A DNA stretch of 64,000 bases, taken from contig NZ_CP097269.1 of NCBI RefSeq assembly GCF_028473645.1, positions 124,001 through 188,000 of the forward strand, in the 5' to 3' direction. Shown one piece after another: positions 1-8,568 of this stretch. Within the stretch, counting starts at the first letter, position 1; the number at the start of each line of letters is the position of its first letter. This DNA is from Acidovorax sp. GBBC 1281 (GTDB lineage Bacteria > Pseudomonadota > Gammaproteobacteria > Burkholderiales > Burkholderiaceae_C). A model generated the notes under the pieces. It searched no databases. It was given only the letters and a program-made list of their open reading frames with translations, and was not told the origin of the DNA. The translations under genes and the position numbers were made by a program.

Positions 1-807
1 TACGCGAACGGCAAGAACGCCTTCGTGGCAGGCGTGAACCCCAAGAAGGCCGGCGAGTCCATCTTCAACATTCCGATCTACGCCTCCGTCAAGGAAGCCG
101 CATCGCAGACCGGCGCCACCGTGTCGGTGATCTACGTGCCGCCCGCAGGCGCCGCCGCTGCCATCTGGGAAGCCGTGGAAGCCGATCTGGACCTGGCCAT
201 CTGCATCACCGAAGGCATTCCGGTGCGCGACATGCTCGAAGTGCGCAACAAGATGAAGGCCAAGGAAGCCGCCGGCGGCAAGAAGACGCTGCTGCTGGGC
301 CCCAACTGCCCCGGCCTGATCACGCCCGACGAAATCAAGATCGGCATCATGCCCGGCCACATCCACCGCAAGGGCCGCATCGGCGTGGTGAGCCGTTCCG
401 GCACGCTGACGTACGAAGCCGTGGCCATGCTGACGGAAGTGGGCCTGGGCCAGTCGAGCGCCGTGGGCATTGGTGGCGACCCCATCAACGGCCTCAAGCA
501 CATCGACGTGATGAAGGCTTTCAACGACGATCCAGACACCGATGCCGTCATCATGATCGGCGAAATCGGTGGCCCGGACGAAGCGGAAGCCGCCCAATGG
601 TGCAAGGCCAACATGAAGAAGCCGATCGTGGGCTTCATCGCCGGCGTGACCGCCCCTCCCGGCAAGCGCATGGGCCACGCAGGCGCGCTGATCTCCGGCG
701 GTGCCGACACGGCCGATGCCAAGCTCGCCATCATGGAAGAGTCGGGCTTCATCATCACCCGCAATCCTTCCGAGCTCGGCAAGCTGCTCAAGGCGCAGCT
801 GAAGTAA
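1..807 (+). CDS. sucD: Succinyl-CoA ligase (ADP-forming) alpha subunit, 5' end outside window
   Basis: This is the alpha subunit of succinyl-CoA synthetase, which makes ATP from succinyl-CoA in the TCA cycle with the SucC beta subunit. The reading frame is open from base 1, so about 30 N-terminal residues (start of the CoA-binding Rossmann domain) lie upstream; a GTG at 25 is internal. Visible family motifs are GPNCPGLITP, the SRSGTLTYE stretch, GIGGDP, and GKRMGHAGA, which carries the histidine phosphorylated during catalysis. The C-terminus (KLLKAQLK) matches the normal family end, so the gene is intact at its 3' end. sucC should lie just before the window. A strong terminator follows. Confidence 0.97.
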   Translation, partial: YANGKNAFVAGVNPKKAGESIFNIPIYASVKEAASQTGATVSVIYVPPAGAAAAIWEAVEADLDLAICITEGIPVRDMLEVRNKMKAKEAAGGKKTLLLGPNCPGLITPDEIKIGIMPGHIHRKGRIGVVSRSGTLTYEAVAMLTEVGLGQSSAVGIGGDPINGLKHIDVMKAFNDDPDTDAVIMIGEIGGPDEAEAAQWCKANMKKPIVGFIAGVTAPPGKRMGHAGALISGGADTADAKLAIMEESGFIITRNPSELGKLLKAQLK

Positions 808-871
808 TCCGTAAGCAAAACTACGGACGAAAGGGGTTTGCAGCCCCGATAAACTGCGCTCTCCCATAAAA

Positions 872-910
872 GAAGAGGCGCCCGAAACCCTGGTTTCGGG
901 CGCCTCTTTC
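872..910 (+). terminator. Rho-independent terminator after sucD
   Basis: A perfect 17-bp stem (AGAGGCGCCCGAAACC pairing with its complement at 892-908) with a 2-base loop is followed by a short T-rich run. It lies 65 bases past the sucD stop and just before the next gene's ribosome binding site, so it should end the sucCD transcript. Confidence 0.9.
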
Positions 911-934
911 ATTCATAACACGGAGATACCTCGC

Positions 935-1627
935 ATGGAATTCCTGCACACGGCCGACTTCTGGATCGGCCTCGTCAAGATCGTCTGGATCAACATCATC
1001 CTGTCCGGCGACAACGCCGTGGTCATCGCACTGGCCGCGCGCTCGCTTCCCCCACACCAGCAGAAGAAAGCCATTTTCTGGGGCTCCGGCGCCGCCGTGG
1101 TGCTGCGCATCGTGCTGACCGTGGTGGCTGCCAAGCTGCTTGAGCTGTCCTTCCTGCAGATCATCGGCGGCTGCCTGCTGCTGTGGATCGGCCTGCAGTT
1201 GATGACCGACAGCGACGAAGACGGCGAAGGCTCCCAGTCCGGCGGCGGCCTCATGGCGGCCGTCCGCACCATCCTGATTGCCGATCTGGTGATGAGCCTG
1301 GACAACGTGATCGCCGTGGCCGCCGCGGCCCACGGCAACATCGTCCTGTTGATCCTCGGCTTGGCCATCAGCATTCCGCTCGTCATTTTTGGCAGCACGC
1401 TCATGATCAAGCTCATGGAGCGCTTTCCCATCATCGTCCTGTTCGGCGCTGGCCTGATCGGCTGGGTGGGTGGCGAAACCATCGCCAGCGATGCATCGCT
1501 GCACGATGTCGTCCTGGCCCATCCTTCCTTGCACTATGTGGCGGCCGCTCTGGGCGCCCTGTTCGTTGTGGGCGCCGGGAAATTCCTGCAGGCGCGGGCG
1601 CAGCAAAACTCGGCGGCGGCCGGTTGA
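935..1627 (+). CDS. TerC-family integral membrane protein (probable metal exporter)
   Basis: A 230-residue inner-membrane protein of the TerC/YjbE family, whose characterised members export Mn2+ or act in metal and tellurite stress. About seven hydrophobic segments are visible. The two family signatures are present: LSGDNAVVIALA in the first segments and ADLVMSLDNVIAVA near residue 120, where acidic residues in the membrane are thought to bind metal. A hydrophilic loop DSDEDGEGSQSGGG separates the halves. The ATG has a CGGAGA ribosome binding site 8 bases upstream. A second family member lies at 11201-11959 behind a Mn2+ riboswitch; this copy has no such leader because the sucD terminator ends 24 bases before it. 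Confidence 0.9.
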   Translation: MEFLHTADFWIGLVKIVWINIILSGDNAVVIALAARSLPPHQQKKAIFWGSGAAVVLRIVLTVVAAKLLELSFLQIIGGCLLLWIGLQLMTDSDEDGEGSQSGGGLMAAVRTILIADLVMSLDNVIAVAAAAHGNIVLLILGLAISIPLVIFGSTLMIKLMERFPIIVLFGAGLIGWVGGETIASDASLHDVVLAHPSLHYVAAALGALFVVGAGKFLQARAQQNSAAAG

Positions 1628-1819
1628 TGCGGTTGTGCCTCCGGTAGCCCGATGAAAACTTGGGGTCGGCCGACCCCGAGGCCCTCTCGGCGGCGAGTCC
1701 GTCGTCTATGATGCGGAACGCGACGCAACAGGGCACGACATGGGGGATTTTCAAAAAACTGCAACAGGGACTGCGCACACCGCTGGCGCAGCTTTGCTTC
1801 TCCCTGCGCCGGGTGAAGC

Positions 1820-2626
1820 ATGACCTTGGGTATCAAGCTGAACTATCAGTTTTGCGCCCGCACCGACCAAGGCCGGGTGCGCTCGAACAATGAAGACGCC
1901 GTGATCGCGGACGCCAGCGCGCAGCTGGCGGTGCTCGCCGATGGCATGGGCGGGTACAACGCGGGCGAAATCGCAAGCGGCATGGCCACCAGCCTCATTC
2001 ACGACGAAATGACCCAGTGGCTGGCGCAAGCCGGCCCCCGTGCCGCGTCGACGGAAGTGCGCCGGGCGCTGGAAGACTGCGTCGAGCGCACCAACCACGC
2101 CATCTTCGATGCGTCGCTCTCCCATCCGCAGTATTCGGGGATGGGTACCACGGTGGTGGTCGGCGTTTTTCTGGGCGATCGCCTGATCCTCGGGCACATC
2201 GGCGATTCACGGTGCTATTGCCTGCGCGGCGGCGTGCTCAGGCAGATCACGCGCGATCACTCCTGGCTGCAGGAACAGGTGGATGCCGGCATCCTCACGC
2301 CGCAAGAAGCGGCGATATCGGGCCAGCGCAACCTGGTCACCCGCGCCCTTGGCGTGGAAAGTGCTGTACTGGTCGAAATCAATGAGTTTCCCGTGGAGCC
2401 GCAGGATCTGTTCGTGATGTGCTCGGATGGCTTGACCGACATGGTCGAAGACGATCAGATTCAAACGCTGGCCATGGTACAGGAACCCCTGGAGGACAAA
2501 GCCGCCCATCTGATCGAAGCCGCCAATGCCCGGGGCGGCCGCGACAACATCAGCGTGCTGCTGGTGCAGGCGGGATCCATTGAGAGGAAGCGCGGCTTGA
2601 TGTCGCGATTTTTGCGTGCCGATTGA
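1820..2626 (+). CDS. PP2C-family serine/threonine phosphatase
   Basis: A 268-residue single-domain PPM/PP2C phosphatase of the bacterial Stp/PppA type, which removes phosphate from Ser/Thr of proteins phosphorylated by Hanks-type kinases. Metal-binding and catalytic motifs are in order: ARTDQGRVRSNNEDA, LADGMGGYNAGE, GMGTTVV, GHIGDSRCY, TRDHSW, LFVMCSDGLTDMV and GGRDNISVLLV. No membrane segment. The FHA protein 53 bases downstream is likely co-transcribed, and the pair suggests phosphothreonine signalling; no kinase lies in the window. The 192-base gap upstream contains a 16-bp perfect palindrome, GGGGTCGGCCGACCCC, near 1663. Confidence 0.93.
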   Translation: MTLGIKLNYQFCARTDQGRVRSNNEDAVIADASAQLAVLADGMGGYNAGEIASGMATSLIHDEMTQWLAQAGPRAASTEVRRALEDCVERTNHAIFDASLSHPQYSGMGTTVVVGVFLGDRLILGHIGDSRCYCLRGGVLRQITRDHSWLQEQVDAGILTPQEAAISGQRNLVTRALGVESAVLVEINEFPVEPQDLFVMCSDGLTDMVEDDQIQTLAMVQEPLEDKAAHLIEAANARGGRDNISVLLVQAGSIERKRGLMSRFLRAD

Positions 2627-2679
2627 AGTTGAATCAGCCACCTGGCCGACCATCGCAATGAAAGAATGAGGAATTGATC

Positions 2680-3342
2680 ATGCCGAAAATGATCGTGTCG
2701 ATCGACGGAGTCGTCATCAAGGAAGTCCAATTGACGAAGGAGCGGACGACCCTCGGCCGTCGCCCCTATAACGACATCGTCATCGACAACCTGGCCGTCA
2801 GTGGCGAACACGCCGTACTCCATGTATCGTCCGACGAGGTGGAGATCGAGGACCTCGGCAGCACCAACGGCACCTACTTGAATGGGCAACCCGTCAAGCG
2901 CCAGCCGCTGCGCAACGGGGATACGGTGGAAGTGGGCAAGTACAAGATCCGCTTCCTGCAGGAAAACGAAGGCGAAAACTTCGAAAAGACCATGGTGTTC
3001 AAGCCCGGCATGGTGCCGCCGCGGCCATTGACCTCCCGTTCCGCCCCGCTGTCCGCCGCCGGGTCGACGCCCGCTCCGGTCTTGAGCGCGTCCATCCGGG
3101 TCTGCTCAGGGGCGGCTGCAGGGCGCGAGGTGGCGCTGGTCAAGGTGGTGACCACCATCGGCAAGCCGGGTGTGGCGGTTGCGTCGATCACCAAGCGGCA
3201 CCATGGATTTGTGCTGTCGCATGTGGAAGGCGCGCAGCGGCCTCAGTTGAATGGTGCCGTGATGGCGGATGAACCAGTGTTGTTGAAGAGCGGGGACCGC
3301 TTGGCGCTGGCAGGGACGGAGATGGAGTTCGTCCAGGGCTGA
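2680..3342 (+). CDS. FHA-domain protein
   Basis: A 220-residue cytoplasmic protein with an N-terminal forkhead-associated domain (about residues 20-95) that binds phosphothreonine peptides. The hallmark residues are present: LGRRPYNDI, SGEHAVLHV and STNGTYLNG. After a Pro/Ser-rich linker the last 75 residues (from GREVALVKV) look like a second, degenerate FHA fold. The ATG at 2680 is preferred over an in-frame TTG at 2674 because GAGG lies 8 bases upstream. It directly follows the PP2C gene and probably reads the phosphorylation state that the phosphatase resets. Confidence 0.88.
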   Translation: MPKMIVSIDGVVIKEVQLTKERTTLGRRPYNDIVIDNLAVSGEHAVLHVSSDEVEIEDLGSTNGTYLNGQPVKRQPLRNGDTVEVGKYKIRFLQENEGENFEKTMVFKPGMVPPRPLTSRSAPLSAAGSTPAPVLSASIRVCSGAAAGREVALVKVVTTIGKPGVAVASITKRHHGFVLSHVEGAQRPQLNGAVMADEPVLLKSGDRLALAGTEMEFVQG

Positions 3343-3513
3343 TGGGTTGGTATCAGTCGGCTTGCGATGCGCCGAGATTCGTAACTCACGCATCTGCTTG
3401 TGACATGGGTGGCGGACAAATTTGTCACAAATGCCATGAGGGGAACGATTCAGACGGGGGGTTCCCTGGCCTGTTCCCTTGGGGGCTTCTCTGTTTTGCC
3501 GGATGAGCCGCGT

Positions 3514-3529
3514 TGGCATGGAACCTGCT
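3514..3529 (+). promoter_or_regulatory. Sigma-54 (-24/-12) promoter of pilA
   Basis: TGGCATG-GAAC-CTGCT closely matches the consensus TGGCACG-N4-TTGCW, with GG and GC exactly 12 bases apart. It lies about 70 bases before the pilA start, giving a leader of about 60 bases. Type IV pilin genes are commonly sigma-54 dependent through PilS/PilR, which supports the call; no PilR site was identified. Confidence 0.72.
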
Positions 3530-3598
3530 GAGTTGATGGCGGACCTGGAGAATTCTTCTGCAGGTTTTTATTTGCAATCGACCTCCTAGGAGAGATTT

Positions 3599-4090
3599 AT
3601 GAAGCGCAATCTGCAAAAGGGTTTCACCCTGATTGAATTGATGATCGTGGTGGCGATTATCGGTATTCTGGCTGCCGTGGCCCTGCCGGCCTACAAGGAC
3701 TACACCATCAAGGCGCGCATGTCTGAAGTGGTTCTGGCCGCTTCCCAATGCCGTACGACCATCAGCGAAACCATCCAAAGCATGCGCACCGATGCGACGC
3801 TGTCGGGTACGAATGCCTTCGGTTGCGATGCAACGGGTCCCACCAAGATGGTGGCCTCGATCACCACCGCTTTCGACACTGGAATTATCACTGTCGTGCC
3901 CCATGCATCCAATCTGGGTGTGACGATGGGCAACAACGACACCATCACGCTCACGCCCAAGAAGGACAGTACTGGTAACAACTTTGCACTGGGTACGGCC
4001 AACACCGGCGGTCAAGGCCTGCAAGTCTATGAGTGGATCTGCAAGAGCACCGGCGTTGCTCTGCGTTATGCACCCGGTTCTTGCAAGTAA
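3599..4090 (+). CDS. pilA: Type IV major pilin precursor
   Basis: A 163-residue type IVa prepilin. A short basic leader (MKRNLQKG) ends in the PilD cleavage site G-F, followed by the invariant [20 protein letters not shown] helix with Glu at +5. Two C-terminal cysteines (WICKST and GSCK) bracket the usual disulfide loop; two more (SQC and FGC) lie in the middle. The ribosome binding site is AGGAGAG. Pili drive twitching, attachment and DNA uptake. A sigma-54-type promoter precedes the gene and a strong terminator follows. The next gene is a probable pilin glycosyltransferase, so this pilin is likely O-glycosylated. Confidence 0.95.
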   Translation: MKRNLQKGFTLIELMIVVAIIGILAAVALPAYKDYTIKARMSEVVLAASQCRTTISETIQSMRTDATLSGTNAFGCDATGPTKMVASITTAFDTGIITVVPHASNLGVTMGNNDTITLTPKKDSTGNNFALGTANTGGQGLQVYEWICKSTGVALRYAPGSCK

Positions 4091-4116
4091 TCACCGAACG
4101 CTTGACGTTTTTATTC

Positions 4117-4147
4117 AAAAAAAGGGGGCTTCAGCCCCCTTTTTTTC
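4117..4147 (+). terminator. Rho-independent terminator after pilA
   Basis: AAAAAAAGGGGGCT, a 2-base loop and the full complement ending in seven T. The symmetrical A/T arms allow it to work in both directions. It sits 27 bases after the pilA stop and 18 before the next start, so most pilA transcripts should end here. Confidence 0.93.
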
Positions 4148-4164
4148 TTGGCCCTTAAAGATTT

Positions 4165-5874
4165 ATGGCTCCCACTTCTTCCACCCGTTCGATACCGTTG
4201 GCTCTATTGGGTGCATTGGTTTTCGCCTTGTGCTGGCTACTGCCTAACCACCACGAGCCCTGGGTGGACTTCTATTCCGATGCGTGGGCAGCCTGTGCGA
4301 TGTGGGGGCTCGGCGCTGTGGTGCTCTGGCGGATCAAGAAAACGCAGCAGGTGGCTTGGCACGTCCTTCCCCTGGCGGTTCTGGCGTGCTGCGTGATCGT
4401 ATGGGCGCAATACGCAGCCGGTCTGGTGGAGGCTTTGGGGGTGGCGTGGACCAGTTCCCTGTATTTGATAGGGTTGGCCCTGACCATGCTGGTGGGGGCC
4501 GCGCTGGAGCGGTGGCGGCCTTCGCACGGTGCCGATTTTCTGTTCATGGCGGCGCTGGTGGGGGCGTTGGGATCGCTGCTGATCCAGTTCCAGCAGTGGC
4601 TGCAAATCGACCCCGGCAGCGCGTTCTGGCTCTTCATTCCTGCCCCTCCCGAGCGCTTTCATGCCAACCTGGGGCAGCCGAACCAATTGGCCAGTTTGCT
4701 CTGCCTGGGCGTGCTCGCTTGCGCGTGGCTGCATCAACGCAGCCGATTGCCTGGCCTTGTGGCTTGGTTCCTGGCCGTTTTGCTGGCTGTCGGACTGGCG
4801 CTGGCGGAGTCGCGCACGACCTGGCTGGTCGTGTTGTTGTCCTTGGCGATGCTGGCCCTGTTCCGCAAGCGCTTGGCCATCACGCGGGGCGTCATGGTGG
4901 GCGCGTTCACCTGGACCGGCATGTTCGCGGTTTTCCTTGTTGCGCTGCCCCATGTCGATGTGTGGCTGGGGCGGGCGTCCCAGCTGCGACCCGTGCGGAG
5001 CATCTCGAACCTGGAACTGCGCCTGGACGTCTGGATGCATCTGTGGGAAGCCGTATGGAGCCGCCCCTGGTTCGGTTTTGGCTGGATGCAAACTAGTTTT
5101 GCGCAGTTCGTTCCGAACCCCTACGACATGGTCACGGCGGGAACGCACCGGCATGCCCACAACCTGCTGATGGATCTGCTGGTTTTCACAGGGATTCCGC
5201 TGGGTTTGGCTTTGTGCGCAGTGCTGGTCTTGTGGACCGTTCATGCGATCCGTCGGATGGCCCAGCCAGAGCACCTCTGGATGTTCCTGTTCGTGGCTGC
5301 GCTGGGTGTGCACGCCATGCTGGAATATCCCCTTTACTACGCCTACTTCTTGCTGCCATGCGGCCTCATGTTGGGCGCGTTGAACGAGGCACTGCGGTTC
5401 AAGCCCGTCGGGCAGACGGGGCGTTGGCCGATCGCCATCATGATGGGAGCGGCTGGCGTGGGATTGGCCATCACCATCCACGACTACCTGCGAATCGAAG
5501 ACGATTTCTTCTCTCTCCGCTTCGAACGCCAGCAATTGGCCGCCCCCTCCGATCGCCTGGCCCCGGAAGTGGTATCTCTGACCCAGTTGCAGGGCTTGAT
5601 GTGGCTTATCCGGGTGAACCCCGGCAAGGCGCACTCAGAGCAGGATCTGGTCCGCGCTTCACGGACCACGAAACTCCTGCCCAGCACCATCACCCTCTAC
5701 AAGCTTGCCGCGATGTACGGTGCGGCCGGCAAAACCCAGGAGGCGGAATATTGGGTTGTGGTGATGACCCGCTTGAACCAGCCCAGCCAGAATCTGGTCG
5801 CTGAGTTGCGCCGCCAATGGGATGAGCAGGCCGCGGTCTATCCGGAGATGGCTAAGGTGGCGTGGCCAAAGTAG
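4165..5874 (+). CDS. PglL/PilO-type pilin O-oligosaccharyltransferase (Wzy-C family)
   Basis: A 569-residue inner-membrane protein with 10-12 hydrophobic segments. It carries the Wzy-C/PglL signatures: NLGQPNQLA near residue 170, RTTWL in a membrane helix, a large periplasmic loop after residue 280 with WFGFGWMQ and [11 protein letters not shown] (the catalytic histidine region of O-OTases), then [12 protein letters not shown]. The C-terminal 130 residues look TPR-like. Such enzymes transfer a lipid-linked glycan en bloc to serine or threonine of pilins. The position 74 bases after pilA makes PilA the likely acceptor; O-antigen ligase is the alternative. The last 23 bases overlap moaC on the other strand. 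Confidence 0.85.
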   Translation: MAPTSSTRSIPLALLGALVFALCWLLPNHHEPWVDFYSDAWAACAMWGLGAVVLWRIKKTQQVAWHVLPLAVLACCVIVWAQYAAGLVEALGVAWTSSLYLIGLALTMLVGAALERWRPSHGADFLFMAALVGALGSLLIQFQQWLQIDPGSAFWLFIPAPPERFHANLGQPNQLASLLCLGVLACAWLHQRSRLPGLVAWFLAVLLAVGLALAESRTTWLVVLLSLAMLALFRKRLAITRGVMVGAFTWTGMFAVFLVALPHVDVWLGRASQLRPVRSISNLELRLDVWMHLWEAVWSRPWFGFGWMQTSFAQFVPNPYDMVTAGTHRHAHNLLMDLLVFTGIPLGLALCAVLVLWTVHAIRRMAQPEHLWMFLFVAALGVHAMLEYPLYYAYFLLPCGLMLGALNEALRFKPVGQTGRWPIAIMMGAAGVGLAITIHDYLRIEDDFFSLRFERQQLAAPSDRLAPEVVSLTQLQGLMWLIRVNPGKAHSEQDLVRASRTTKLLPSTITLYKLAAMYGAAGKTQEAEYWVVVMTRLNQPSQNLVAELRRQWDEQAAVYPEMAKVAWPK

Positions 5875-6364
5875 GAGAGGTATTCCAGTCGGATTTGCCG
5901 CCGAGTTTCTTGGACACCCTCACGCCGCTGATCTCCATGTGCTTGTCCACCGCCTTGCACATGTCGTACACCGTGAGCAAGGCGACCTGGGTGGCCATCA
6001 ACGCCTCCATCTCCACGCCCGTCGGCCCCACGGTTTCCACGGTCGCCGTGCATTCGATGCCGACCCCCTCGGATGCGGTCGCAAACGTCACGGCGATGCG
6101 CGTCAGCGCCAAGGGATGGCACAGCGGAATCAGATCGCTGGTCTTTTTCGCCGCCTGAATGCCCGCGATGCGGGCGATGCCCAGCACGTCACCCTTCGCG
6201 GCGGTGCCGGACTGGATGATGGCCAGCGTTTCTGGCTGCATCTCGATGCAGCCGGTGGCGACGGCAACGCGGTGCGTGGCCGGCTTGGCGCCCACATCGA
6301 CCATGTGGGCCTGGCCCAGGGCGTCGAAGTGGGTCAGGCTGGAGGGAGTGGGGGTGTCGCTCAT
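5852..6364 (-). CDS. moaC: Cyclic pyranopterin monophosphate synthase
   Basis: A 170-residue MoaC, which converts the MoaA product (3',8-cyclo-GTP) to cyclic pyranopterin monophosphate in molybdenum cofactor synthesis. Conserved stretches are [43 protein letters not shown], and [26 protein letters not shown] with catalytic Lys and Asp in GKSDW-type C-terminal surroundings. Length is normal for the family. It stands alone, tail to tail with the pilin glycosyltransferase gene and divergent from the M48 protease. Confidence 0.96.
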   Translation of the reverse strand: MSDTPTPSSLTHFDALGQAHMVDVGAKPATHRVAVATGCIEMQPETLAIIQSGTAAKGDVLGIARIAGIQAAKKTSDLIPLCHPLALTRIAVTFATASEGVGIECTATVETVGPTGVEMEALMATQVALLTVYDMCKAVDKHMEISGVRVSKKLGGKSDWNTSPTLATPP

Positions 6365-6490
6365 ACAAGTACTGGGGATTGCACGCGGGTCATGCGCTGG
6401 CAGGGAACATTCGGGGGCCAGGGCATCATACGGTCATGTGTAGCGGCCAGGGCCGGGGTGGCGTGGCCGAATCAGTGCAGGAGACTTTGC

Positions 6491-8083
6491 GTGCCATTTG
6501 ATCGAAAACGGCCTCTGGTGCTTGTGCGTCAGGCGGTGGCCGCTTCCCTTTTCATCCTGAGCGGTGTGTGCGGCACGACCGCCGTGCATGCGCAAGCGGG
6601 CCTGCCCACCCTCGGCGACAGCTCCGACCTCACCACCGCCCAGGAGCGCCAGCTCGGCGACCGCATCATCCGCGAGCTGTACCGCGATCCGGATTACATC
6701 GACGACGCCGTGCTCAACGAGTACGTGGACAGCATCTTCCAACCCCTGGTGAAGGCGGCGCGCGAGCGCGGGGAGCTCTCCCCCGAACTGGACGAGCGCT
6801 TCGCGTGGGAAATCCTGCTGGGCCGGGACCGCACGGTGAATGCCTTCGCGCTGCCGGGCGGCTATTTCGGCGTGCACCTGGGATTGATCGGCGTGGTGTC
6901 CACGCGCGACGAGCTGGCGTCGGTGCTGGCGCACGAACTGAGCCACGTCACGCAGCGCCACATCTCGCGCCTGATCACGCAGCAGAACCGGCAGACGCCG
7001 TTGATGCTCGGGGCCCTGGTGCTGGGCGCGCTGGCCGCCAGCAAGAGCCCCAATGCGGCCCAGGCGCTGATGATCGGCGGGCAGGCGGTGGCGGTGCAGA
7101 ACCAGCTGAACTTCTCGCGCGACATGGAGCGCGAGGCCGACCGCATCGGCTATGGGCTGATGGCGCCGGCCGGCTTTGCGCCGCAGGGGTTCGTGGCCAT
7201 GTTCGACAAGCTGCAGCAGGCCAACCGCATCAACGACAACGGTAGCTGGCCCTACCTGCGCAGCCACCCGCTGACCACGCAGCGCATTGCCGACATGCAT
7301 TCGCGGCTGCCGCCAGGAGGGGGAGCCGCCGCCGCACCGGCCACGCCCACGCTGGAACACGCGATGATGGCCGCGCGCGCCCGCGTGCTGTCCCGTCCGG
7401 GCGTGGATGTCTGGCGGCAGTGGACGACTGAACCGCTGGGCACCGGTTTCGCGGCCCAGCCGTTGCCCCGCCGGGTGGCGGCCTGGTACGCGGCGGCGCT
7501 GAGCGCCAGCCAGCTGCAGGACGTGCCGGCGGCGCGCACCGCACTGCGGGGCTTGATGGAGGCGGTGCGCGGCGATGCGCCGGCGCTGCGGCAGGCGAAA
7601 TTGCTCAGTGCGGAAATCGAATTCGCGGCCGGGGACTTCCAGGCCGCACTGCAGCAGTTGCCGGCGCAGGCGACCCTGGCTTCTTCGGCACACCCGCCCG
7701 CCCAGGCCGCTGCGCCGACGGGGCGGCCGGAGATGCTGCTGCGCACGCAGGCCCTGCTGCGCACGGGCAATGCCCAGGAAATGACCGGCCCGCTGCAGAC
7801 GCGGGTGGCGACGCATCCGCACGATGCCACCGCATGGCATTTGCTGGCGGCGGTGTGGCAGCAGCAGAACCACCCGCTGCGCGCGGTGCGGGCCGAGGCC
7901 GAGGCGCATGCGGCGCGCTACGACTACCAAGCGGCGGTGGACCGGTTCAAGGCGGGCCAGGACCTGGCGCGCAAGAGCGGCAGCCGAGGAGGCGATGCGG
8001 CCGACTACATCGACGCGTCGATCATCGAGACGCGCCTGCGGGCCGTGGATTCACTTCTTAAGAAACAGGCCGCCGAGCGCTGA
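6491..8083 (+). CDS. Periplasmic M48 metalloprotease with TPR region (BepA/YfgC-like)
   Basis: A 530-residue exported zinc protease of the BepA type, which controls assembly and quality of outer-membrane proteins. A GTG start with AGGAGAC 6 bases upstream gives a classical signal peptide ending near VHAQA. The active-site motif HELSH is in LASVLAHELSHVTQRH and the third zinc ligand in MEREADRIGYGLM. The C-terminal 200 residues form TPR-like helices. The frame is open far upstream of 6491, but that part is antisense to moaC and has no signal peptide. The 3' end overlaps the next gene tail to tail by 33 bases. Confidence 0.9.
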   Translation: MPFDRKRPLVLVRQAVAASLFILSGVCGTTAVHAQAGLPTLGDSSDLTTAQERQLGDRIIRELYRDPDYIDDAVLNEYVDSIFQPLVKAARERGELSPELDERFAWEILLGRDRTVNAFALPGGYFGVHLGLIGVVSTRDELASVLAHELSHVTQRHISRLITQQNRQTPLMLGALVLGALAASKSPNAAQALMIGGQAVAVQNQLNFSRDMEREADRIGYGLMAPAGFAPQGFVAMFDKLQQANRINDNGSWPYLRSHPLTTQRIADMHSRLPPGGGAAAAPATPTLEHAMMAARARVLSRPGVDVWRQWTTEPLGTGFAAQPLPRRVAAWYAAALSASQLQDVPAARTALRGLMEAVRGDAPALRQAKLLSAEIEFAAGDFQAALQQLPAQATLASSAHPPAQAAAPTGRPEMLLRTQALLRTGNAQEMTGPLQTRVATHPHDATAWHLLAAVWQQQNHPLRAVRAEAEAHAARYDYQAAVDRFKAGQDLARKSGSRGGDAADYIDASIIETRLRAVDSLLKKQAAER

Positions 8084-8407
8084 TTCGATGAGCACGCCCA
8101 GCACCGAATAGATCAGCGAGCCGATCAGCGCCGCCGCGAAGCCCCGCACCTGGAAGCCGTCGCCCAGTACCGTGGCGGCGGCCCAGAACATGAGCGCGTT
8201 GATGACGAAGAGAAATAGCCCGATGGTGAGGACGGTGACCGGCAGCGTCAGCACCACTAGCACGGGCCGCAGCACGACATTGAACAGGCCGATGACGAAG
8301 GCGGCAATGAGCGCGCTGGTGAAGCTTTTCACCTCCACGCCGCTGTACACATAGGCCACGAACAGCAGCGCCGCAGCGCTGAGCAACCACTTGAGGATGA
8401 GTTTCAT
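8051..8407 (-). CDS. Small membrane protein, phage-holin-4 superfamily (YvlD-like)
   Basis: A protein of about 118 residues with four hydrophobic segments and the conserved core SALIAAFVIGLFNVVLRPVLVVLTLPVTVLTIGLFLFVINALMFWAAA, broken here only by short polar turns. This matches the chromosomal 'phage holin family 4' proteins (YvlD-like), which despite the name are ordinary membrane proteins of unknown function. Two adjacent ATG codons (8410, 8407) are possible starts; no good ribosome binding site is seen for either. It overlaps the end of the M48 protease gene on the opposite strand. Confidence 0.8.
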   Translation of the reverse strand: MKLILKWLLSAAALLFVAYVYSGVEVKSFTSALIAAFVIGLFNVVLRPVLVVLTLPVTVLTIGLFLFVINALMFWAAATVLGDGFQVRGFAAALIGSLIYSVLGVLIESALGGLFLKK

Positions 8408-8568
8408 CATGGCGCGGGAGCATAGCACCCGCATGCCATGGCTCGGCGGATTCGCTGGTCTGTCCCCGGCCCGCGAATGCGCTCAACCGCTGCGTTCAGG
8501 CACCAGCGAAGCGATGGCTTCGTGGGTTCTTCGGGTGAGGCTTGCTGTCCGTCAGCCTGTTCCCCGCT

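Noticed and set aside
800..934. A riboswitch before the first terC gene at 935
   Set aside because: The 127-base gap is filled by the sucD terminator, and no GGGGAGTAG or AGACCTTT halves are present.
8504..8524. Hairpin CGAAGC-GATG-GCTTCG as terminator of effector candidate 1
   Set aside because: The stem is only 6 bp and no T run follows on the minus strand.
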